A stretch of 64,000 bases of DNA. Source: Lachnospiraceae bacterium. Its GTDB lineage: Bacteria; Bacillota; Clostridia; Lachnospirales; Lachnospiraceae. How positions within the stretch are numbered: the first letter of the stretch is position 1; the number at the start of each line of letters is the position of its first letter. A model generated the notes under the pieces. The model had not been told where the DNA came from. It searched no databases and saw only the letters and a program-made list of their open reading frames with translations. Both the position numbers and the translations under genes were made by a program. The stretch spans positions 248,001-312,000 of the forward strand of contig CABJAM010000002.1 in NCBI GenBank assembly GCA_902363555.1, written 5' to 3'. This document shows, one piece after another, positions 17,531 to 25,290 of the stretch.

Positions 17531-19810
17531 TCAGATGGACATTTTGCTGGCAATGGTTTCAATATCCGGTGAAGGCACGCCGTCTTCCTTTTCCGGATAT
17601 TTCAGACGCAGCCCGAAACTTTTTATCATTTTGGCATAAGGATTATCTCCGCTTTTTGCTTCCTCTTTTGTGATTGCCTTCGTATGCTCCGCGTCCTTAT
17701 AGAAAGCCTCGTAATACATAAATTCCGCATAGGTTCTGGTAATATGACGGTAAAAGCTCTCCGGACTGGAATATCCCAGCAGGCCCAGGGCCTCGGCACG
17801 GAGCTGCGTGCGGATTTGAGTTTCTCTCGACTGCACCTCATTTTTCTGCCGGTGCGCCTTTGACACAAGACCTTTACTTACAGCCTTCCAGAGTACATCC
17901 ATTTTTATGTAAGTGTCGATCGTGGAAATCATATTATTTTTACGTTCAAAATATTCCTTGATTGACTTGGCAAGACTTATGGCTGACCCCAGCGTATTAA
18001 AGATGGTACCGGCAATGGCTCCGGCTCCGGAAGCATCCAGCAGGCCGCCGATCATCTGCAGGCCGCCCGCCACTGCCTGCATACCACCACTGCTGAGTCT
18101 GGACTCATTTATCCGACTCTCAAGGGCGTGGATCTCATTCATTTTCTCCATGGCCTCATTGGAAGCTCCTGACTTCTTAAGATCAGCCATCGCCTCCTCC
18201 CCGGTTTGCAGTCCGGCATCCGCCGTTGCCGTCTGCGCATAGCCCTGGATCATCGTTATGCCGCCAACCACCGCTGACGCCCCCGCAGCCGCAGCATCCG
18301 CATGAGCCAAGGCAGCCTTTCCTGCCTCAGCCGCTCCGCCGACAAACCCGGCATTTTTGATTGCGTAAGCGCCCGTGGTTATTGTATTGGCAATCTCTGC
18401 AAAACTGCCCACGATACCGGACACCTGCACCGCAACTTCACCAGGTGAGAGTGATTCCGCGTTTCTATAAACATTAACAATTCCGGCAAGCACGCTGGCA
18501 AAGGATGTGACCCCGGCGACAGAGGTTAAAATACCAGAGCTCAGATTCAACCCCTTCAGGCTCGCATCGGACAGATTCCATTTGATAAGTTTTTTACCAA
18601 ATACCTTTTTAGCTCCGTCAAGAACGCTTTCTGTTTTGTCCACAGATGCGCCGGCGCCGACAGCCGTTGCACCATAGCCAATATACTCTTCCGCCTTTTC
18701 CCCGGCAGTACTCTCAAAGTCCTCCTCGCCAGGCTTAATATCCTGCATGGAAGCATCCAGCTGCACAAGCTTCTGGAACACAGTGTTGATCACCAGCGCC
18801 GATGCCTCCACAAAATCCAGACTTATATCCTTTCCGCCCTCCCGGTCAGCCACAAGGGTGCGATGCTGCCCTATCAGATCGATAAGGTCATAAAGTGTCT
18901 GCTCCCTTTCCCGGGCTTTTTTCTCCTGCTCCGTGAGCGGCGCCGGGGCCGAACCACCTTCCGCAGCATCACCGGCCTGCGAAACGCCCGTCGGTTCACT
19001 CTCTCTGCTCACACTGTCCGCCGGGCCCAGATTTCCGTACAGGGCAAATATACCCATACACGACTGTGCCGTATGATAAACCTGCTCCAGCTTCTCCCAG
19101 TAAATATAGGAGCCGTCGACCCGTTTCCAGAATTTAAACTTTGTGGCGATCATCTGATTCTTAAAACGTTCCAGATTTGGTACATACGTCATCTGAGATT
19201 CCATAACATCCTCAGGCTTTGGATTATGACGCTTTTTGTTCTCGATCAGATAATACATAAACAGCTTGACCCGGGCCGGCTGCTTTAAAAGATTCCGAAC
19301 AAAAAACTCCTGCGTCGGCGCCAGAGAAATGGCACCCGTCTTACTGTCATTGCGATACATCCACTTTGCGATCTCATTCAGGCCGTTTAACTGAGCGCCG
19401 CTGAGATTGGCATCCATGGCCGGAGCCTCTGAATCGTCCTTTTTATCACTTTTGCGGATGCTTTCCTGAGCTCCCGCCATTACATCATAATCCTTCGTGA
19501 CAGTGCTTTGCCCGCCAGGAAACAAAAAATCATAATCCTGTAGCAGGACCTTAATGACATATGTATCAAAGGTTCCATAATCCCCATCCGGACACAGGCC
19601 TATAAATTCGTCGATTTCATCCTTGTATGTCGTAAGCATAGCGATCCGCTGCTCATCTTTTTGCCCGGGGCTGGATATCTGGTCCGTATTGAGCTGGCTA
19701 TTTAAAGCCGCATAGGCCTTCCCCGCCTTTTTTAACGTTCTTTTCAGCTCATCCCGGCGTTTATCCTTTGCCTTATCTTCTTTCTTTTCCGTCTCAGGCA
19801 TATGCTCCAT
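17531..19810 (-). CDS. Candidate CIS effector with Gly/Ala-rich hydrophobic segments
   Basis: 759 residues, unrecognised family. The N terminus is highly charged (Lys/Glu/Asp) and helical, with no signal peptide. A globular part (about 120-240) has KWMYRNDSKTGAISLAP and RFKNQMIATKFKFWKRVDGS. An Ala/Gly/Pro-rich linker near 280 follows. From about 375 to 640 there are at least four Gly/Ala-rich hydrophobic stretches, such as SSGILTSVAGVTSFASVLAG and GGMQAVAGGLQMIGGLLDAS, broken by amphipathic helices, like the membrane-inserting parts of pore-forming toxins or type III translocators. The C terminus is helical and basic. It lies 13 bp after an AAA+ ATPase and before a small possible chaperone. 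The membrane activity and effector role are inferred; a structural or scaffold role remains possible. Confidence 0.7.
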   Translation of the reverse strand: MEHMPETEKKEDKAKDKRRDELKRTLKKAGKAYAALNSQLNTDQISSPGQKDEQRIAMLTTYKDEIDEFIGLCPDGDYGTFDTYVIKVLLQDYDFLFPGGQSTVTKDYDVMAGAQESIRKSDKKDDSEAPAMDANLSGAQLNGLNEIAKWMYRNDSKTGAISLAPTQEFFVRNLLKQPARVKLFMYYLIENKKRHNPKPEDVMESQMTYVPNLERFKNQMIATKFKFWKRVDGSYIYWEKLEQVYHTAQSCMGIFALYGNLGPADSVSRESEPTGVSQAGDAAEGGSAPAPLTEQEKKAREREQTLYDLIDLIGQHRTLVADREGGKDISLDFVEASALVINTVFQKLVQLDASMQDIKPGEEDFESTAGEKAEEYIGYGATAVGAGASVDKTESVLDGAKKVFGKKLIKWNLSDASLKGLNLSSGILTSVAGVTSFASVLAGIVNVYRNAESLSPGEVAVQVSGIVGSFAEIANTITTGAYAIKNAGFVGGAAEAGKAALAHADAAAAGASAVVGGITMIQGYAQTATADAGLQTGEEAMADLKKSGASNEAMEKMNEIHALESRINESRLSSGGMQAVAGGLQMIGGLLDASGAGAIAGTIFNTLGSAISLAKSIKEYFERKNNMISTIDTYIKMDVLWKAVSKGLVSKAHRQKNEVQSRETQIRTQLRAEALGLLGYSSPESFYRHITRTYAEFMYYEAFYKDAEHTKAITKEEAKSGDNPYAKMIKSFGLRLKYPEKEDGVPSPDIETIASKMSI

Positions 19811-19822
19811 CCCTTCCTTTTC

Positions 19823-22024
19823 TTATGCTCTTTCATCCATCATTTCATCAAATAAAAATCCCAGACTGCCCATCTTTTCCCGGGTCAGGATCAGGTTGTT
19901 TTTTGCCATTTCCCGGCGGACAGCCTTTAATATATCCACCGGAAGGATTTCCCGATCCTGCCGCGCCGCCAGATAGGCTGCGGCCAGGGCCACATTTTTT
20001 ATAACTGCGCCGGTAAATTCAAAGGTCCGGGCAAGCTCAGCCAGATCAACCTGGGCGCTTAAAGGCGCATCCTCCGGAAATACGGAACGCCATATCTCAT
20101 AGCGCACAGCTACATCCGGCTCCTTAAACAGCAGATAATATTTAAATCTCCGGATAAAAGCGTTGTCAATGGCGCTGAAATGGTTGGTGGCCAGTATGGT
20201 GATACCGTTGTACTCCTCAATACATTGCAAAAGCAGGGAGGATTCAATATTGGCAAAACGCTCATTAGCATTGGAAGCCTCCATCCGTTTATTAAAAATC
20301 GAATCCGCCTCATCAAAAAACAGAATACTGCTGCTTTTTTTCGCCTGTTCAAAAATCAGACGGATATTTTTTTCCGTCTCCCCCACATATTTGTCGATCA
20401 CCTGAGACAGATCGATTTTATAAAGCTCCATATGAAGCTCATTGGCGATCACCTGCGCGGCCATGGTCTTTCCGGTGCCCGGAGGCCCCGCAAACAGCAC
20501 TGTAATTCCGCCGCCATAGGGTACGATTTTAGAAAATCCCCATTCATCCAGAACCCGGTGGCGGTTTCGGACACAATAGCACACATCCTGCAAAATATCC
20601 TTATCCTCTGCCGCCATTTTCAAGTCTGCCCAGCCAAAGGACGGTTTTACCCGTACCGCCTTTTTGGCCAGATGATGCTCCAGTTGAACATAGCAGGCCT
20701 GGTACAGGCCAACCTCGGTGACTGGCCGGTTTCCGGCAAATAATACGGCGTGGCGCACAGCCAAACGGATCTGGCCGGGCGTCAGCAAAAAGGTATTGGC
20801 CAAAGGCTCCGGCGTAAGACCTTCCTCTGTGGCACAATCCTGCAAATAGTAATTCCATACCTCGATCCGCTCACTCTCGGACAGCCCGGGCAGCTCAATC
20901 GTATAAACCGGCAGCGGCATATCCTCCGGCAGATCAGCCACAAGAAATATACCGGGAATGTATGGGTATACATCGGCTTCCAGCCAGGCCGCCAGCGCCT
21001 TCATATCGCCGGCAGCCAACAGCTCCAGTGCGCTCAGCACAAGATATCGGTCATAAATCTGACATTCCCTCACAGCATAAAGAATATGCCGCTTCAATTC
21101 CTCCACACCAGCTTCCTTTAAGTAGCCCTCACTTAAATCATAGAAAACAAGACTCATATCCCGGTCCTGCGCCATATGCTTTAAAAGATGCTTTTTCCCG
21201 GCGCCCGGCGCTCCCGTCAGTAAAAGCATCGGCAGATCTTCCTCAAGGAGCTGGTCTAACTGACGATAAATTTCCTGCCGCCCAATCAGCGGATCCTCCA
21301 CCCGGGCATTGACAAATACCTCCGTGCCACAGGGCAGATAACGGTTTAACCCAAGCAATAGATCGGTCAGCCGTTCGTCACATACAAGAGCGGCGCCGCA
21401 GGCGTCCTCAGTAAATCTTAATTCCGGAAAAATACGGCATAATACAGCCAGATATTTCTGAACGTCCATATACACCCGGATATCCGACCAGGTTCCCGGA
21501 CGCAGAAATAAACGGACGAAAAGCGCCGGAGTCACCACGGCGGCTTCTCCGCCTGCGCCGGCGTTTGCGCCGCTGTTTTTAGCGCCGTGTCTGCCGCTAT
21601 ATCCACCGCCTTCAACGCTATATCCGCCGCCGTTTTCCCACAGGCAGTCCAGAAGCTTCCCATAGCTTTGATTTAATCGGACCATGAGTACAAAAATGAG
21701 CAGATTCCGCACGAATGAATCCCCGCCGGTCTTTTCCAGTAGCTGCTCCAAAGGCAGAACGCCGCCCAGCTCCATCGTCATTGATCGGCGCGATTCGAGC
21801 ATTTTCCCCCATGCATTCAGGCTTTGATCAGGCTCAAGCCCTCTGGCCTTCAGTCTTCCTTCCAGAAACGCTGCGCTCTGGCGGGCCGGTTCGGGCGACG
21901 CCGGAATGTATTTCTTTATATATGTCAATAAATAAATGTCCATATACGCAAACAATTCTTCCATATATTCCGTATAACTTTCATAGGGCACGTCGCCTCT
22001 GTAATGTGATTCCGGATTCTTCAT
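19823..22024 (-). CDS. AAA+ ATPase of the CIS locus (second copy)
   Basis: 733 residues from the ATG at 22024 (a TTG sits one codon upstream). The C-terminal AAA+ domain has Walker A GPPGTGKT (about 513-520), Walker B ILFFDEAD (about 565-572), a sensor region ATNHFSAIDNAFIRRFKYY and a small helical lid. A first P-loop-like motif, GAPGAGKK near residue 270, suggests a degenerate N-terminal ATPase domain, paralleling GDHGSGRR in the copy at 10806. A Gly/Ser/Tyr-rich insert (GGGYS repeated twice) lies near residue 145. It is the first gene of the operon, downstream of the promoter at 22066-22100. Two different ATPases might serve particle assembly and effector loading; that division is inference. 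Confidence 0.9.
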   Translation of the reverse strand: MKNPESHYRGDVPYESYTEYMEELFAYMDIYLLTYIKKYIPASPEPARQSAAFLEGRLKARGLEPDQSLNAWGKMLESRRSMTMELGGVLPLEQLLEKTGGDSFVRNLLIFVLMVRLNQSYGKLLDCLWENGGGYSVEGGGYSGRHGAKNSGANAGAGGEAAVVTPALFVRLFLRPGTWSDIRVYMDVQKYLAVLCRIFPELRFTEDACGAALVCDERLTDLLLGLNRYLPCGTEVFVNARVEDPLIGRQEIYRQLDQLLEEDLPMLLLTGAPGAGKKHLLKHMAQDRDMSLVFYDLSEGYLKEAGVEELKRHILYAVRECQIYDRYLVLSALELLAAGDMKALAAWLEADVYPYIPGIFLVADLPEDMPLPVYTIELPGLSESERIEVWNYYLQDCATEEGLTPEPLANTFLLTPGQIRLAVRHAVLFAGNRPVTEVGLYQACYVQLEHHLAKKAVRVKPSFGWADLKMAAEDKDILQDVCYCVRNRHRVLDEWGFSKIVPYGGGITVLFAGPPGTGKTMAAQVIANELHMELYKIDLSQVIDKYVGETEKNIRLIFEQAKKSSSILFFDEADSIFNKRMEASNANERFANIESSLLLQCIEEYNGITILATNHFSAIDNAFIRRFKYYLLFKEPDVAVRYEIWRSVFPEDAPLSAQVDLAELARTFEFTGAVIKNVALAAAYLAARQDREILPVDILKAVRREMAKNNLILTREKMGSLGFLFDEMMDERA

Positions 22025-22065
22025 CAAAATGCCGCCTTATTCCTTTCATACTTCCTTCTATCATC

Positions 22066-22100
22066 AGTATAAATACAGGCTATAAACATTTCTCTAAACA
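22066..22100 (-). promoter_or_regulatory. Promoter of the ATPase-effector operon with SARP-type direct repeats
   Basis: Minus strand: TGTTTAGA (within 22089-22100) and TGTTTATAG (22080-22088) start 12 bp apart; 8 bp later comes TATACT (22066-22071). No -35 hexamer is present. Spacing is identical to the element at 9655-9689. The start codon at 22024 is 42 bp downstream. A perfect small hairpin, GGCGA-N7-TCGCC, lies just upstream (about 22103-22119). Confidence 0.6.
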
Positions 22101-22170
22101 TAAGGCGACATTTTTCGCCAAAGAGTTACTTTCGGCGCACTTTCATGGAATCTCAGACTTATACAAATAA

Positions 22171-22235
22171 AAAAGGCTCCGGCTCATACGATGCGGAGCG
22201 TTTTTGACGCTTCGTCGTTTGAGCCGGAGCCTTTT
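22171..22235. terminator. Bidirectional terminator hairpin
   Basis: Arms AAAAGGCTCCGGCTCA (22171-22186) and TGAGCCGGAGCCTTTT (22220-22235) are perfect complements with A and T runs outside. It lies downstream of the YitT-family gene and upstream of the injection-system promoter, insulating the two. The loop contains a second small GC-rich inverted repeat. Confidence 0.8.
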
Positions 22236-22263
22236 GCTCCGAAATTGATTGAATCATGTAATT

Positions 22264-23142
22264 TTAGCTGTCTTTATTTACCGGCTTAAACCCTTCTCCC
22301 AGAATCTCCCCGGCCTCGGTCGTCACCACAAATGCCGAATGATCGATTTCCCGGATAATGGATTTGAGACGGGCAAATTCCGACTTGCGCACGGCGCAGA
22401 TGAGCACTTCCTTTTCCTGGCCCGTATAGGCGCCCTTACCGCTGAGCAGTGTTACGCCCCGGTCGATCTCCTCCATGATCCGTTTAGAAATCTCTTTATT
22501 TTTCTCTGAAATCACTGTCACCATATTTCCCTGGTCAAAACCGTACACAATGGCGTCGATCACCTTGGTACTGCAAAACAGTGAAATGATCCCGTACATA
22601 CCGGATTCCAGATTTTTAAAAACGATCATGGACAAAGCGATCACGGCGCAGTCCACAAACAGGATGGCCCGCCCCATGGATATATGGGGCCACTTAAGCC
22701 TTAGCAGATTGGAAACGATCTCGGTGCCGCCGGTAGTGGACCCCCGCAGAAAGATCAGTGACAATCCTGCACCGATAAACACGCCGCCAAACACAGCGCC
22801 CAGCAGCCGGTCGCCGGTATATACCGGAAGCAGCGGCGCCACCACCCAGTCAATCATAAAACTGCTGATGATCAGTGAGCAAATGGTCCGCATAGAAGCC
22901 CGCCGCCCCAGGTATTTAAAGGATAAAAACATCAGCGGCACATTTATGGCCAGACTCGTCGCACCGATGGGAAGCCAGCTCCAGACATAGTTCAGGATGA
23001 TGGCAATACCGGACACGCCGCCCGGAGCGATATTGGCCGGCCCGGTAAAGCAGACGATACCAATAGCAAAAATAAAAGAACCCACAATATCCGCGGTTAT
23101 ATCCAAGGTCATATCTTTTAAGCGTCTTTTACGAATATCCAA
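22264..23142 (-). CDS. YitT family membrane protein
   Basis: 292 residues from the TTG at 23142, chosen because AGGAGG lies 7 nt upstream; a GTG at 23166 is possible but has no ribosome site. Five to six membrane helices (DUF161 part) with the family motifs PGGVSGIAIIL and LRGSTTGGTEIVSN are followed by a soluble DUF2179 domain: MVTVISEKNKEISKRIMEEI, LLSGKGAYTGQEKEVLICAV. The function of the family is not settled; transport or envelope roles are suggested. It is monocistronic, ending at the hairpin 22171-22235. Confidence 0.9.
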   Translation of the reverse strand: MDIRKRRLKDMTLDITADIVGSFIFAIGIVCFTGPANIAPGGVSGIAIILNYVWSWLPIGATSLAINVPLMFLSFKYLGRRASMRTICSLIISSFMIDWVVAPLLPVYTGDRLLGAVFGGVFIGAGLSLIFLRGSTTGGTEIVSNLLRLKWPHISMGRAILFVDCAVIALSMIVFKNLESGMYGIISLFCSTKVIDAIVYGFDQGNMVTVISEKNKEISKRIMEEIDRGVTLLSGKGAYTGQEKEVLICAVRKSEFARLKSIIREIDHSAFVVTTEAGEILGEGFKPVNKDS

Positions 23143-23221
23143 TGTACTTCCTCCTGCTTTCCCCACCCCATGGGCGGTCTGTGGTTACAATCCACATCCG
23201 ATGTGCCGCGATGCCAGCCCG

Positions 23222-24217
23222 TCAATCGCTGAGCATATCGTGATTGATCTGTTTATAAAATAACTCCTTAATCTGCCCAAAATCCTTCTTCTCACCCAGC
23301 AGCCACATCAGCTTTGTCACCGTGGCCTCCGGCGTCATATCAAAAGCTTCCAGCAGATCAAATTTTTCCTTAATCCTGGAACCCACATTATAAATGACCA
23401 TATCGCTGCCCTCCGTAGGCACCTGTGTGGTCATCACCAGGATTTTCCCCGCATTGATCCACTCCTCGATGGCTTTCATATACGTATCCTCCTCGTAGCA
23501 GGGGATACCGCCCACACCAAAGCTTTCGATGATCAGCGCATCATAATGGGGCAGCAGATAGTGAATCACGCCCGCATCCATGCCGGGGATCAGCTTTAAT
23601 GTAAATACCCTGGGATTCATATGGGTATAAAATTCCGGCTTTTCCTCCGGCACTGTCTCGATGTACCGGATGATCCGGTTATTGCGGATCACAGCCACAT
23701 CCGGAAAATTAATACTGGAAAAAGCGTTGAAGCTTTTGGAACGGATCTTTCGGGCCCGGGTGCCCACGATCACCTGCCCCTGGAAAACGATCACAACCCC
23801 GTTGGACTTATCATCACAGGCATATAAAAAGCTGTCATACAAATTCATTTTTGCATCGGTGATCTCCTTGTCGATAGGTCTTTGCGCCCCCGTAAGGACC
23901 ACCGGCTTACGGCTGTTTTGTATAAGATAAGACAGAGCCGCCGAGGTATACGCCATCGTATCTGTTCCGTGAAGGATGACAAACCCGTCATAGTTTTCGT
24001 AATTTTTCTGCACGACCTTTGCCATAGCCTCCCAGTGCTTTGGCTGAATGTTCGTACTGTCCAGATTAAACAACTGCATCGTATCTACATGGCACATTTG
24101 ATTAATATTTGGAATAAATTCCAGTATTTCGCCGGAGTTTAACTGGGGAGCCAGACCACTGTCCGTACTTTTGGATGCGATTGTGCCTCCGGTGGCAATG
24201 AGCAGTATTTTCTTCAT
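23222..24217 (-). CDS. ansA: Type I (cytoplasmic) L-asparaginase
   Basis: 331 residues, no signal peptide, consistent with the cytoplasmic type I enzyme that hydrolyses L-asparagine to aspartate and ammonia. The first catalytic Thr is residue 12 in ATGGTIAS; the second signature is ILHGTDTMAYTSAALSYL with the catalytic Thr-Asp pair; the Lys of the triad lies in QRPIDKEITDAK. The C-terminal domain has ESFGVGGIPCYEED and TTQVPTEGSD. AAGGAA precedes the ATG. It is transcribed away from the BFD-like gene at 24290, so the 70-bp gap between them carries both promoters. Confidence 0.92.
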   Translation of the reverse strand: MKKILLIATGGTIASKSTDSGLAPQLNSGEILEFIPNINQMCHVDTMQLFNLDSTNIQPKHWEAMAKVVQKNYENYDGFVILHGTDTMAYTSAALSYLIQNSRKPVVLTGAQRPIDKEITDAKMNLYDSFLYACDDKSNGVVIVFQGQVIVGTRARKIRSKSFNAFSSINFPDVAVIRNNRIIRYIETVPEEKPEFYTHMNPRVFTLKLIPGMDAGVIHYLLPHYDALIIESFGVGGIPCYEEDTYMKAIEEWINAGKILVMTTQVPTEGSDMVIYNVGSRIKEKFDLLEAFDMTPEATVTKLMWLLGEKKDFGQIKELFYKQINHDMLSD

Positions 24218-24289
24218 AAATTATTCCTTTCGCATATGTATAGATTTTACCAATTATCCCAATACTATTCAGACAGGAGGTGAAAATAA

Positions 24290-24475
24290 ATGGATAGAGA
24301 TATGTCTGAAGTTGTATGTACATGCCTCGGCACTACCGTTCAGGATCTGGCGGACGCTATCGCTAACGGGGCTTCCAGCTTTGATGAGGTGGTGGCAGCC
24401 ACAGATGTAACGACCATCTGCGGTGTCTGTGAGGACAGTGTCCGTGAAATCGTAGACGAATTACTGGAAAAATAA
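24290..24475 (+). CDS. BFD-like [2Fe-2S]-binding protein
   Basis: 61 residues with a strong AGGAGGTGAA ribosome site. Cysteines in VCTCLGTT and ICGVCEDS (CxC...CxxC) match the BFD-like [2Fe-2S] domain of bacterioferritin-associated ferredoxin and NifU/NirB-type proteins, and the spacing of about 33 residues between pairs fits. As a stand-alone protein it may act as an electron carrier or iron donor. There is no bacterioferritin gene nearby, so the partner is unknown. It is followed by the compound hairpin at 24528-24600. Confidence 0.85.
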   Translation: MDRDMSEVVCTCLGTTVQDLADAIANGASSFDEVVAATDVTTICGVCEDSVREIVDELLEK

Positions 24476-24527
24476 GATAAAAAAATATTGTAACCGTTCA
24501 TTCCTTCAAAACGCTTACAGTTATTTG

Positions 24528-24600
24528 CGGCCGGAAGGCTTATATGCCTGACTCGTAACAGTCCAGTGGAACTGAACTGTTACCTGACCCGGCCGTTTTT
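24528..24600 (+). terminator. Compound hairpin terminator containing a GTAACAGT palindrome
   Basis: Outer stem CGGCCGG (24528-24534) with CCGGCCG (24589-24595) followed by five T; inner perfect stem GTAACAGT (24555-24562) with ACTGTTAC (24576-24583). The inner palindrome recurs ahead of the kinase gene at 56523-56551. It also ends the convergent mntP gene region. Confidence 0.6.
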
Positions 24601-24631
24601 AACGCTTTTGAGAGCGCGGCGTTGCTTCGTG

Positions 24632-25204
24632 TCAAAATACACCAAGATGCTCCAGCAAAATTTTAGCGCCGATAGCAATAAGAATAATGCCGCCCACCAG
24701 CTCCGCCTTATTTTTATATTTGGCGCCGAAAACCCTGCCAATCCCCACACCTGCAAAGGATATGACAAATGTGGTAATACCGATAAAGGATACGGCGGGA
24801 ACGATAGAAACCTGTAAAAAGGCAAATGTGATCCCTACCGCCAGTGCATCGATGCTTGTGGCAATGGCAAGGATCAGCAGCTCCTTTATTTTCAGCCGCT
24901 CATCACTGTCGCAGTACTCGTCCTCCTCATCCTTGGACACCGCCTCCCGGATCATATTAAAACCGATGATCCCCAGCAGGACAAAGGCAATCCAGTGATC
25001 GATACTTGTAATATATTTCTCAAACTGCTTTCCCAAAAACCAGCCGATCAGCGGCATTCCCGCCTGAAAACCTCCAAAAAACAGGGCAATGACAAACGCC
25101 TGCCCGTATTTCATTTTCCGCATACACAGCCCCTTACAGACAGACACCGCAAATGCATCCATGGACAGGCCCACGGCAATTAAAAATAGTTCAAAAAGAC
25201 TCAT
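24632..25204 (-). CDS. mntP: Manganese efflux pump MntP
   Basis: 190 residues from the ATG at 25204, with GGAGAG 7 nt upstream. Six membrane helices with the family signatures LIAVGLSMDAFAVSVCKGL near the N terminus and AIATSIDALAVGITFAF in the middle; the paired Asp residues in membrane helices form the likely Mn2+ path. The length matches MntP/YebN. The 86-bp upstream region shows no recognisable yybP-ykoY manganese riboswitch, though it is GC-rich and could fold. It exports excess Mn2+ across the membrane. Confidence 0.9.
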   Translation of the reverse strand: MSLFELFLIAVGLSMDAFAVSVCKGLCMRKMKYGQAFVIALFFGGFQAGMPLIGWFLGKQFEKYITSIDHWIAFVLLGIIGFNMIREAVSKDEEDEYCDSDERLKIKELLILAIATSIDALAVGITFAFLQVSIVPAVSFIGITTFVISFAGVGIGRVFGAKYKNKAELVGGIILIAIGAKILLEHLGVF

Positions 25205-25290
25205 TTGTATTCTCTCCACTTTCGTAAATTTTATCTCATAGCGTTTTCACCGCGCTTTAACGCTCTGGCGCAAAAAAATCCGCGCTGTGT

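Noticed and set aside
18455..18490. A third SARP-like box (TGTTTATAG) within the effector gene
   Set aside because: It lies in coding sequence, the second repeat is poor, and no -10 follows at 8 bp.
25205..25290. Possible yybP-ykoY manganese riboswitch before mntP
   Set aside because: The conserved internal-loop sequences of that class are not present; only generic GC-rich pairing.
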